In this document: piece after piece, positions 1 to 5,067 of the stretch
Layout of the letters: every line of letters starts with the position of its first letter
Numbering within the stretch: the stretch's first letter is position 1
Origin: JAGLTA01 sp023142625
GTDB taxonomy: Bacteria > Patescibacteriota > Patescibacteriia > JAACEG01
DNA length: 5,067 bases
NCBI GenBank assembly: GCA_030641665.1
Contig: DAOWHA010000015.1
Span: forward strand, 1 to 5,067
Direction: 5' to 3'
Notes under the pieces: generated by a model
Told to the model about the DNA's origin: nothing
The model's input: only the letters and a program-made list of their open reading frames with translations
Databases searched by the model: none
Made by a program: the position numbers and the translations under genes

Positions 1-16
1 AATTACCCATGATTTT

Positions 17-67
17 CATAAGTCCTTTATTTACGTGGAACCAATCGACGCAAAATAAGGACTTATG
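17..67. repeat. Inverted repeat with 11-bp arms and a TGGAACCAA element in the loop
   Basis: CATAAGTCCTT (17-27) is the exact reverse complement of AAGGACTTATG (57-67). With one bulged T the arms extend by about four further A/T pairs. The loop holds GTGGAACCAATCGACG (35-50), which resembles the repeats at 3570-3685. It lies downstream of the class A PBP gene. No T-run follows on either strand, so it is not a standard terminator. Confidence 0.75.
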
Positions 68-79
68 TTAATTGGCTGG

Positions 80-119
80 AATTATGCAACAGCCTCCTAC
101 TTGCTGTTTATCCATAATT
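80..119. repeat. Two-part hairpin just downstream of the class A PBP gene
   Basis: AATTATG (80-86) pairs with CATAATT (113-119), and inside it AACAGC (88-93) pairs with GCTGTT (103-108) around a 9-base loop. The two stems are separated by an asymmetric bulge (1 versus 4 bases). On the minus strand it starts 13 bases after the PBP stop codon and may protect the mRNA 3' end, but it lacks the T-run of an intrinsic terminator. Confidence 0.45.
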
Positions 120-131
120 GCTTTAAAAAAA

Positions 132-3038
132 TTATTTAATCTTAATCAACACGCCGCTGTCGGTTGTTTGCTTGTCGTTAATGTCAATAGCGGTTAAATA
201 TATTTTGTAAAACCCTTTCTTGCTTGGAAAATCGCTTATAGTAAATGAAATATTTTTTTCTTGCGGCTTAATCGCTGAAGACAGCAATTTAGCATCAGAA
301 GAAGAAGCCTCTTTAATAAAAAAATCTATTTTTTTCAGCCGCTTGACGCGCGACAAAGCCACTGAAACATTTATTGGAAAATCGCTTTTAGAAAATTTCT
401 GATTATTAGCAGGTCTTATCCAAACAACGCTTAGCGGCTCGTCAATAATATTAAAATTCAATTTTAAAGAAACTTCAGCGCTGTTTAAAACATCATCATA
501 CGCTATCGCGCGCAAAATATGATTTGTATTGACAACATCTTCAATCGCCCAATACAGATCATAAGGCGCGCCAGTAATGCTGTCTATCAATGTTCCGTCT
601 ATAAAATAATCTACTCTGCTTAATCCTCGCGGCGCGGAAGCTTCAATATTAATAAACAGTTCGTCGTTTTTAACTTCCTGATTGTCTATTAAATTCAGAA
701 TCGCTATGCTCGGCTTATTTTCAGGAATATGAATATCGTCATATTCTGTCGGCGGAGATTCTATTTCTATTTCTGAATCATTCGCGGTTTTCACCCATCC
801 AACAATTGCCTCCTCCCATTTTTTATATTGCGAATCGCTTGCGGGATTATCTGGATTTTCACCTTGCGGATTATTTTTATCCACATAATGCAAAATGGAA
901 TGAAACTGCTTAAAAGTCTTTTCTTCAATGGCTTCTTCCGGCGTCCATTCTGTCGCTAATTTTTGGGAAAATTTATCAATTTTTAATATTTCCTCCTCTG
1001 CTTCAACTCCGATTAAAACTGGCTTGTCTGTTTTAATTTCGTCCGGCTTAATGAATTGCTCAATCGGCTCTCCCTCACCTGCTTTGCCCAAAACAGATTC
1101 CATAAATTTATGCCAGATCGGCGCGGCGACTTTTGAACCGCCAGCTCCGCGCTTCATCTCTTCTCCGCTATTATTTCCGCCCCAAACCCCGACAGCCAAA
1201 GAAGGCGTATAACCGATTGTCCAAGCGTCTTTATAATCATTAGTCGTTCCAGTTTTAGCGCAAACCGGGCGATCGCCTAAATTCAAAAGGTTGTTCTCCC
1301 CGAAAGCGTAGGCGCGAGCGCTGTTGTCAGAAAGTATGCTATTAAGAAGGCGTACTGCCTGGGCGCTGATTACCCGCTTTTCTTTTTCTTTATATTCTTC
1401 AATGAACTCGCCTTTGGAGTCTTTTACCCTTAAAATCCCCGTAATCGGATGATAAATTCCGTCGCGGGCAAAAGCCGCGTAAGCTCCAGTATGCTCCAGC
1501 AATTTTACTTCACCGCCGCCTAAAACAAGCGAAAGTCCGAAGCGGCTCTTGTCGTCCAAAGTTGTATAACCGAGCTCTTTCGCCTGATCAATAACTTTGT
1601 CAATGCCTGTTAAATACAAAGTTTTAACAGCTGGAATATTCAGCGATCCCGCCAGCGATTTTCTAATAGTGACCGGACCGCGGAATTTATTGTCATAATT
1701 ATTAGGCGAGTATTTTTCAGCTCCGTAGACGCCAAAATCTGTTTTTGCGTCATAAAGGATAGTGTCTGGCGTATATCCAACCTCAAAAGAAAGAGCATAG
1801 ACGAGCGGCTTGAGCGATGAGCCGGGCTGCCGCAGGCGGATCGCCACATTGACATTTCCGTCATTCTCTAAATCAAAATAATCGCGCGAGCCGACCATGC
1901 TTAAAATCTGCCCTGTTTTCGCGTCAATCGCGACCAGAGCCGCATTTTTCGCGTTATGCTTTTCTTCGTTTGTTTCAGCAAATTCAGCGATTGCTTCTTC
2001 GGCTTTTTCCTGTTTGTATAAATCCAAAGTTGTGATGACTTTCAAACCGCCCTGCTCCACCATTTTTTCGCCGTATTTCAATGTTAAAATTTCTTTAATA
2101 TACATTACAAAATGAGGCGCTTTTATATTCTCGTATCGTTTCGTAAAAATCAGCTCTTCGTTTAAAGCATCCTCATATTCCTGCTCGTCAATGTATCCTT
2201 GATCTTTCATCAATTTTAAAATATAGTGCTGGCGGTTTATCAACTTGTCTTTATGCGACCCGTATGGCGAATAATATGTCGGCGCTTTTGGCAGAGCAGC
2301 TAAAATCGCGGATTCCGCGATATTAATATCGCTGGCGGATTTTCCAAAATAAAGATTGCTCGCGGCCTCTATGCCGTAAGCGGTTGATCCGTAAGGAATT
2401 TCATTAAAATAGAGCTGCAGAATTTCGTTCTTGCTGAATTTTTTTTCAATCCGCCACGCTAAAATCAGCTCTTTGATTTTTCTCTGAATCGTCCGCTCGT
2501 TGCTAAGAATAGCGTTCTTGATAAATTGCTGCGTAATTGTTGAACCGCCCTGCGTCCTGCCGCCTTTTAATTTAGATATAATCACCCCGCGGAAAATTCC
2601 CCACAAAGAAAATCCTTTGTGCTGAAAAAAAGTCTTGTCTTCCATGGCGATAGTCGCATGGATTGCGTAATTCGGAATTTTTTCAAATGGAATAAATGTC
2701 CTGTTCTGTTCTCCGTGAATTTCATAAAGCAGGCTCTCCCCGGAGCGATCGTAAATTTTTGTTGCCAGAGGCAGATTTCTTTCTATCAGTTTATCAGGAT
2801 CGGGCAGATCTTTTGAAAACCAAAGCATCGCGCCTCCCAGCGCGATAGTTCCAAAAAACGCGAAAAGCAGAAAAAGTGAAACTGCCCATAAAAATATTTT
2901 TTTAAGCGGCTTTTTGCTTTTTCTGTTCCAACTGCTTCCGCTGCTCCATAAACTTCTTTTTTTATAAGAACCGATGCGCCGCGGCACAATAATCCTGCTA
3001 TTGTTCGGTTTTTTCCTGCGAAGTTGTAATATAGGCAT
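132..3038 (-). CDS. Bifunctional class A penicillin-binding protein (PBP1A family) with C-terminal Ig-like domains
   Basis: The product polymerises lipid II (glycosyltransferase) and cross-links stem peptides (DD-transpeptidase) outside the cytoplasmic membrane. Of 968 residues, 1-47 form a cytoplasmic tail with about 16 Lys/Arg and no acidic residue, and 48-74 form one membrane anchor. The GT51 domain (about 90-290) shows EDKTFFQHKG with E133 as likely catalytic Glu, GGSTITQQ (164-171), and RKIKE with the second Glu at E190. The transpeptidase domain (about 365-650) has S407-S-L-K410 as nucleophile motif, S465-L-N467 and K595-T-G-T598. An acidic linker (about 655-770, including HSILHYVDKNNP at 713) leads to two Ig-like domains (about 776-862 and 867-967); the first has the DYFIDGTLIDS...APYDLYW pattern of bacterial Ig folds. 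The ATG at 3038 lacks a Shine-Dalgarno. A GTG at 2985-2987 (codon 18) has AGGA five bases upstream and would give 951 residues. It corresponds to mrcA/ponA-type genes. Family certain, start uncertain. Confidence 0.96.
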   Translation of the reverse strand: MPILQLRRKKPNNSRIIVPRRIGSYKKRSLWSSGSSWNRKSKKPLKKIFLWAVSLFLLFAFFGTIALGGAMLWFSKDLPDPDKLIERNLPLATKIYDRSGESLLYEIHGEQNRTFIPFEKIPNYAIHATIAMEDKTFFQHKGFSLWGIFRGVIISKLKGGRTQGGSTITQQFIKNAILSNERTIQRKIKELILAWRIEKKFSKNEILQLYFNEIPYGSTAYGIEAASNLYFGKSASDINIAESAILAALPKAPTYYSPYGSHKDKLINRQHYILKLMKDQGYIDEQEYEDALNEELIFTKRYENIKAPHFVMYIKEILTLKYGEKMVEQGGLKVITTLDLYKQEKAEEAIAEFAETNEEKHNAKNAALVAIDAKTGQILSMVGSRDYFDLENDGNVNVAIRLRQPGSSLKPLVYALSFEVGYTPDTILYDAKTDFGVYGAEKYSPNNYDNKFRGPVTIRKSLAGSLNIPAVKTLYLTGIDKVIDQAKELGYTTLDDKSRFGLSLVLGGGEVKLLEHTGAYAAFARDGIYHPITGILRVKDSKGEFIEEYKEKEKRVISAQAVRLLNSILSDNSARAYAFGENNLLNLGDRPVCAKTGTTNDYKDAWTIGYTPSLAVGVWGGNNSGEEMKRGAGGSKVAAPIWHKFMESVLGKAGEGEPIEQFIKPDEIKTDKPVLIGVEAEEEILKIDKFSQKLATEWTPEEAIEEKTFKQFHSILHYVDKNNPQGENPDNPASDSQYKKWEEAIVGWVKTANDSEIEIESPPTEYDDIHIPENKPSIAILNLIDNQEVKNDELFINIEASAPRGLSRVDYFIDGTLIDSITGAPYDLYWAIEDVVNTNHILRAIAYDDVLNSAEVSLKLNFNIIDEPLSVVWIRPANNQKFSKSDFPINVSVALSRVKRLKKIDFFIKEASSSDAKLLSSAIKPQEKNISFTISDFPSKKGFYKIYLTAIDINDKQTTDSGVLIKIK
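2993..2996 (-). promoter_or_regulatory. Possible ribosome binding site for an alternative GTG start of the class A PBP
   Basis: On the minus strand AGGA (2996 to 2993) precedes GTG (2987 to 2985) by five bases. The upstream ATG at 3038 has only A/T-rich sequence before it. The site is short, so it supports but does not prove the GTG start. Confidence 0.35.
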
Positions 3039-3041
3039 AAT

Positions 3042-3069
3042 TTTTTAATGATAAAATTTTAACTGTCAA
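3042..3069 (-). promoter_or_regulatory. Candidate promoter for the class A PBP gene
   Basis: Reading the minus strand, a perfect TTGACA (3069 to 3064) is followed after 16 bp by TAAAAA (3047 to 3042, 4 of 6 matches). The predicted transcription start would fall near 3035, at or just inside the ATG at 3038. That placement would favour translation from the downstream GTG at 2987. The -10 box is weak, so the assignment is tentative. Confidence 0.35.
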
Positions 3070-3092
3070 TAAAAACACGAAATTGTTTTGCC

Positions 3093-3120
3093 TTGACATA
3101 TTTTAAATTTGTGATAAATT
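3093..3120 (+). promoter_or_regulatory. Sigma70-type promoter for the small membrane protein gene
   Basis: A perfect -35 box TTGACA (3093-3098) is followed after 16 bp by TAAATT (3115-3120, 4 of 6 matches to TATAAT). TG at 3112-3113 gives an extended -10 (TGaTAAATT). Transcription would begin near 3127, leaving a leader of about 60 bases, AT-rich, before the ATG at 3187. Confidence 0.6.
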
Positions 3121-3175
3121 GATTTATTAAAAATGTTTAATAATCGGTTAAATTTTTTTATAACTTTTTTTAAAA

Positions 3176-3183
3176 AGGGGGTG
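3176..3183 (+). promoter_or_regulatory. Ribosome binding site that sets the start at 3187
   Basis: AGGGGGTG lies immediately upstream of the ATG at 3187 (three bases, AAA, between) and pairs well with the 16S anti-Shine-Dalgarno, allowing one G-U pair. It rules in favour of the 101-residue form over the extended one from 3133. Confidence 0.8.
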
Positions 3184-3186
3184 AAA

Positions 3187-3492
3187 ATGAAAAAATTTAT
3201 TGGGGTTTTTTTATTGTTGGTAGTGATAGCAGTAGTGTCTTATAATATGGGGCAAAAAAAATATCAAAATGGCCCCATTTTTATAAAAGCCGATTTGATT
3301 AAAGTCGATTCACTTCCACAGAACTGGAAGTATCGCAATTGGATGATTTTAGAGACCGACGAAGCTGGTTACTCCATGATAAATTTATTTTTAAGTGGAG
3401 AGAGAATCTATTCAATAGATACCCTAACACAAGGAGATTCTTGGGGGAATTTTTTAAGAACAAGTGAAAAGGACGGCGTTTATTTAAAATAA
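3187..3492 (+). CDS. Small membrane-anchored protein of unknown function
   Basis: The product has 101 residues and I do not recognise a family. Residues 1-3 are MKK, and about 4-19 (FIGVFLLLVVIAVVSY) form a hydrophobic segment that is either an uncleaved anchor or a signal peptide. No lipobox cysteine follows, and the protein has no cysteine at all. The rest, about 80 residues, is mixed charged and aromatic (QNWKYRNWMILE, then GERIYSIDTLTQGDSWGNF) and should form a small domain outside the membrane. I chose the ATG at 3187 because AGGGGGTG at 3176-3183 is a strong Shine-Dalgarno just upstream. An in-frame ATG at 3133 would add 18 residues but has no such site and lies almost at the predicted transcription start. 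The gene is transcribed divergently from the class A PBP, has its own promoter and terminator, and is therefore probably a single-gene unit. Expression is well supported; function is unknown. Confidence 0.8.
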   Translation: MKKFIGVFLLLVVIAVVSYNMGQKKYQNGPIFIKADLIKVDSLPQNWKYRNWMILETDEAGYSMINLFLSGERIYSIDTLTQGDSWGNFLRTSEKDGVYLK

Positions 3493-3510
3493 TAATCCTT
3501 TTTCAAAGAG

Positions 3511-3550
3511 CGGGGAACTTTTTAAATTTAAAGTTTCCCGTTTTTCTTTT
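3511..3550 (+). terminator. Rho-independent terminator of the small membrane protein gene
   Basis: The stem CGGGGAACTTT (3511-3521) pairs with AAAGTTTCCCG (3530-3540) over 11 bp with one G-U pair. The loop is the 8 bases TTAAATTT, and the stem is followed by TTTTTCTTTT (3541-3550). It lies 19 bases after the stop codon at 3490-3492. Confidence 0.9.
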
Positions 3551-3569
3551 GCAATTTTAATGTTCAATC

Positions 3570-3685
3570 CGTTGGTTCCATAGTCCGAAGTTGAGCGATA
3601 GTGAAACGAGGCTGTGGAATTATGGAACCAACGATAGAAAAAGGACCATGGAACCAACGAAAAAAATTGGACTATAAAACCAATG
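3570..3685. repeat. Cluster of four TGGAACCAA-type elements: one inverted copy and three in tandem at 26-bp spacing
   Basis: The inverted copy is CGTTGGTTCCATAGTCC at 3570-3586. The direct copies are GGAATTATGGAACCAACG (3616-3633), GGACCATGGAACCAACG (3643-3659) and GGACTATAAAACCAATG (3669-3685). Their ends at 3633, 3659 and 3685 are exactly 26 bp apart. The first two elements form a 13-bp perfect inverted repeat (CGTTGGTTCCATA at 3570-3582 with TATGGAACCAACG at 3621-3633) around 38 bases. Between the copies the sequence is A-rich and not conserved. The cluster sits between two convergent genes and has no visible coding potential. Role unknown. Confidence 0.8.
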
Positions 3686-3779
3686 ATGATTTAATAATAC
3701 TACCCAAATAATTTATACGCAACCTATCGCGTCGCGTTTAGTTTTAATAATAATTTAATTACAGTTCTTTCCGCTAAGT
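3686..3779. other. AT-rich spacer without a recognised feature
   Basis: This stretch links the tandem elements to the palindromic repeat. It is mostly A/T with one short GC-rich patch (CGCGTCGCG, 3729-3737). I see no open reading frame with a ribosome binding site, no RNA gene and no clear promoter in it. Confidence 0.5.
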
Positions 3780-3857
3780 AATGAGATTGCTTTCGTCGCT
3801 CTCCCTTCCCCCGCCGCTCGCGAGCAGCGGGGTCGTTCGGCTCCTCGCAAAGACAAT
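3780..3857. repeat. Palindromic dispersed repeat of the GAGATTGCTTCGTCG / CTCCTCGCAA type
   Basis: The left arm ATGAGATTGCTTTCGTCGCT (3781-3800) and right arm GGCTCCTCGCAAAGACAATG (3839-3858) match, from memory, a repeat seen between genes in many unrelated bacteria (minus strand: TTGCGAGGAGC...GCGACGAAGCAATCTC). The centre holds a 24-bp near-perfect palindrome (3809-3832). Its C+G content contrasts sharply with the AT-rich surroundings. It ends about 30 bases from the stop codon of the class B PBP. Confidence 0.65.
3809..3832. repeat. GC-rich 24-bp palindrome inside the dispersed repeat
   Basis: CCCCGC, one C/A mismatch pair, then GCTCGCGAGC, then GCGGGG form a self-complementary block centred between 3820 and 3821, with 11 of 12 positions paired. 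It could form a strong hairpin in either transcript and might slow read-through between the convergent genes. No T-run follows on the minus strand. Confidence 0.7.
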
Positions 3858-3887
3858 GGGGATTTATTCATTTGTAATTTAAGATAA

Positions 3888-5067
3888 TCACAACGCGTTC
3901 GGCTCTACTTGATAATAGTCTAAAATAAATTTCGCTAATCTGCCGAATAGCGGCGCCGCCGTGCTCTCTGCCCAGATTACATCTTTCGGATTGTCAATTT
4001 TAACCAGCATGGCAAATCGCGGATTATCAACTGGCGCAAATCCGGCAAACAGCCCGATAGTTTGATCTTCCTCGTAACCTTTTCCGAATTTTTTCGGCAC
4101 CTGCGCCGTGCCAGTCTTTCCAGCGACATAATATCCTTCAACCCCAGCACGCTTTCCGTGTCCCTTTTCAACCACTGAAACAAGCATTGCTGACAGCAAA
4201 ATCGCGGTTTTTTTAGAAATAACTTGCCTGACTTCAACTGGCTTAGTCTCTTTTTCCGACCCATCGCTGCCTATTATGCTCTTAACTAAATAAGGCTTCA
4301 TCAATTTGCCGTTATTAGCTATGGCGGCAAAAGCGCTGACCATTTGCAAGGATGTTACGGAAACCCCTTGTCCAAACGAAGCGGTCGCCATATAAATCTC
4401 CTTTTTTTTATTCAAAGCGCTAATATTTCCGCCCGCCTCTGAACTTAATTCTATTCCTGTCGGATTTCCAAAACCAAAGTCTTCCACCTGCTTTCTAAAT
4501 ATATCCCTGCCAGCCTTTCTTGCCACAAAAATCACCCCTGTATTTAACGATCCTTCTAAAACATTAGACATAGTCTGACGCCCGTGCGCTTTCAGATCAG
4601 AGTTGCAGATTGTCTCCACCCCTATCTTAACGCATCCCTCATCGTTGTAAACAGTATCAGGATTAACAACGCCGCTATCTAATCCGGCAGCCATTGTAAT
4701 CGCTTTAAAAATTGAGCCTGGCTCATATTGGCTGGAAATTATTGGGTTATTAAAAAGATCTATGTCAGCTTTATTATAAAAATTAGCATCGTAAAAAGGA
4801 ACATTGCACATGGCAATTACAGCCCCGCTGCTAGGATTAATCACTATAACCGACCCGCTGTCAGCGCTATGCTGCTCAATGGATTTTTTTAATTCCTCAC
4901 AGACCTTAAACTGAACCGCGCGATCAATTGTTAAAACAATATCAGCGCCGTCTTGAGCGGAAATAATCTCTGAATTTTTAGAAAAAATAATGTAGCCGCG
5001 CGCGTCTTTTTCTGAAAAAAGCGATCCTTGCTCTCCTTTTAGCAGTTCATTAAAATATCCTTCAATT
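3888..5067 (-). CDS. ftsI: Class B penicillin-binding protein (FtsI/PBP2-type DD-transpeptidase), N-terminus beyond the window
   Basis: This is the C-terminal 392 residues of a monofunctional peptidoglycan transpeptidase. The reading frame stays open to the window edge, so the membrane anchor and most of the N-terminal dimerisation region are missing. Visible order: the linker GYFNELLKGEQGSLFSEKDARG, interrupted here only by listing its parts GYFNELLKGEQG and SLFSEKDARG, then ADIVLTIDRAVQ, then the start of the transpeptidase fold GSVIVINPSSGAVIAM. In visible numbering the nucleophile motif is S118-I-F-K121 (codons 4713-4715 to 4704-4706), the second motif S173-L-N175, and the third K317-T-G-T320. 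The FtsI-like block AGVEGYYVAGKTGTAQ and FAGFAPVDNPRF favour the division enzyme over an elongation PBP2, but this is inference. The in-frame GTG at 4842-4844 (Val in VINPSSG) is internal to the domain and is not a start. The gene ends with TGA after NAL. Its partner would be a SEDS protein such as FtsW. Confidence 0.95.
   Translation of the reverse strand, partial: IEGYFNELLKGEQGSLFSEKDARGYIIFSKNSEIISAQDGADIVLTIDRAVQFKVCEELKKSIEQHSADSGSVIVINPSSGAVIAMCNVPFYDANFYNKADIDLFNNPIISSQYEPGSIFKAITMAAGLDSGVVNPDTVYNDEGCVKIGVETICNSDLKAHGRQTMSNVLEGSLNTGVIFVARKAGRDIFRKQVEDFGFGNPTGIELSSEAGGNISALNKKKEIYMATASFGQGVSVTSLQMVSAFAAIANNGKLMKPYLVKSIIGSDGSEKETKPVEVRQVISKKTAILLSAMLVSVVEKGHGKRAGVEGYYVAGKTGTAQVPKKFGKGYEEDQTIGLFAGFAPVDNPRFAMLVKIDNPKDVIWAESTAAPLFGRLAKFILDYYQVEPNAL

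Noticed and set aside
17..119. Intrinsic terminator for the class A PBP gene
   Set aside because: Hairpins are present but neither is followed by a T-run in the minus-strand direction; the T-run just after the stop codon has no GC stem before it.
928..1212. Plus-strand reading frame opposite the class A PBP gene, along with other short frames overlapping both PBP genes
   Set aside because: They lie entirely within well-conserved coding sequence on the other strand or frame, lack ribosome binding sites, and encode no recognisable protein.
3133..3186. N-terminal extension of the small membrane protein from ATG 3133
   Set aside because: There is no ribosome binding site before 3133 and it would lie only a few bases after the predicted transcription start, while 3187 has a strong site.
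3571..3634. tRNA-like or structured RNA gene suggested by GGTTCC and a 13-bp inverted repeat
   Set aside because: No cloverleaf, T-arm consensus or acceptor pairing fits, and the same core recurs as plain direct repeats nearby.
3608..3685. CRISPR-like array with 26-bp period
   Set aside because: The repeated core is about 17 bp with only about 9 bp between cores, there are three imperfect copies, and no cas gene is in view.
3888..4844. Complete class B PBP gene starting at GTG 4842-4844
   Set aside because: The frame remains open to the window edge and encodes conserved family sequence (ADIVLTIDRAVQ and the KDARG linker) upstream, so this GTG is an internal valine codon.

Overview
The window comes from an AT-rich bacterial chromosome. 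It carries two peptidoglycan synthases on the minus strand, a small membrane-anchored protein on the plus strand, and two intergenic stretches rich in repeats. Standard stop codons are used (TGA ends the class B transpeptidase), and the plus-strand gene has a strong Shine-Dalgarno site. The class A penicillin-binding protein has a lysine/arginine-rich cytoplasmic tail and Ig-like domains after the transpeptidase. In my recollection this style is common in Candidate Phyla Radiation (Patescibacteria/Parcubacteria-like) genomes. That assignment is an inference; no rRNA or other marker gene is present to settle it.

Layout. Positions 1-131 lie beyond the 3' end of the class A PBP gene and hold two inverted-repeat hairpins, one with a TGGAACCAA element in its loop. 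Positions 132-3038 (minus) encode a bifunctional glycosyltransferase/transpeptidase of the PBP1A family. Positions 3039-3186 are a divergent promoter region with a perfect TTGACA box on each strand. Positions 3187-3492 (plus) encode a 101-residue protein with an N-terminal membrane segment and no recognised family, followed by a clear rho-independent terminator. Positions 3551-3887 are a convergent non-coding region. It holds an inverted copy plus three direct copies of a GGACTATGGAACCAACG-like element, the direct copies exactly 26 bp apart, and then a palindromic repeat of the GAGATTGCTTCGTCG...CTCCTCGCAA type. Positions 3888-5067 (minus) hold the C-terminal 392 residues of an FtsI/PBP2-type class B transpeptidase, cut by the window edge.

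Function. Both PBPs act outside the cytoplasmic membrane. The class A enzyme polymerises lipid II into glycan strands and cross-links them. The class B enzyme only cross-links, normally alongside a SEDS polymerase such as FtsW or RodA, which is not in the window. Both keep all three transpeptidase motifs (SxxK, SxN, KTG) and look functional. The small protein is predicted to sit in the same compartment, but nothing ties it functionally to cell-wall synthesis. The coding content is ordinary. The least explained material is the repeat family containing TGGAACCAA, which occurs on both sides of the class A PBP/small-gene block.
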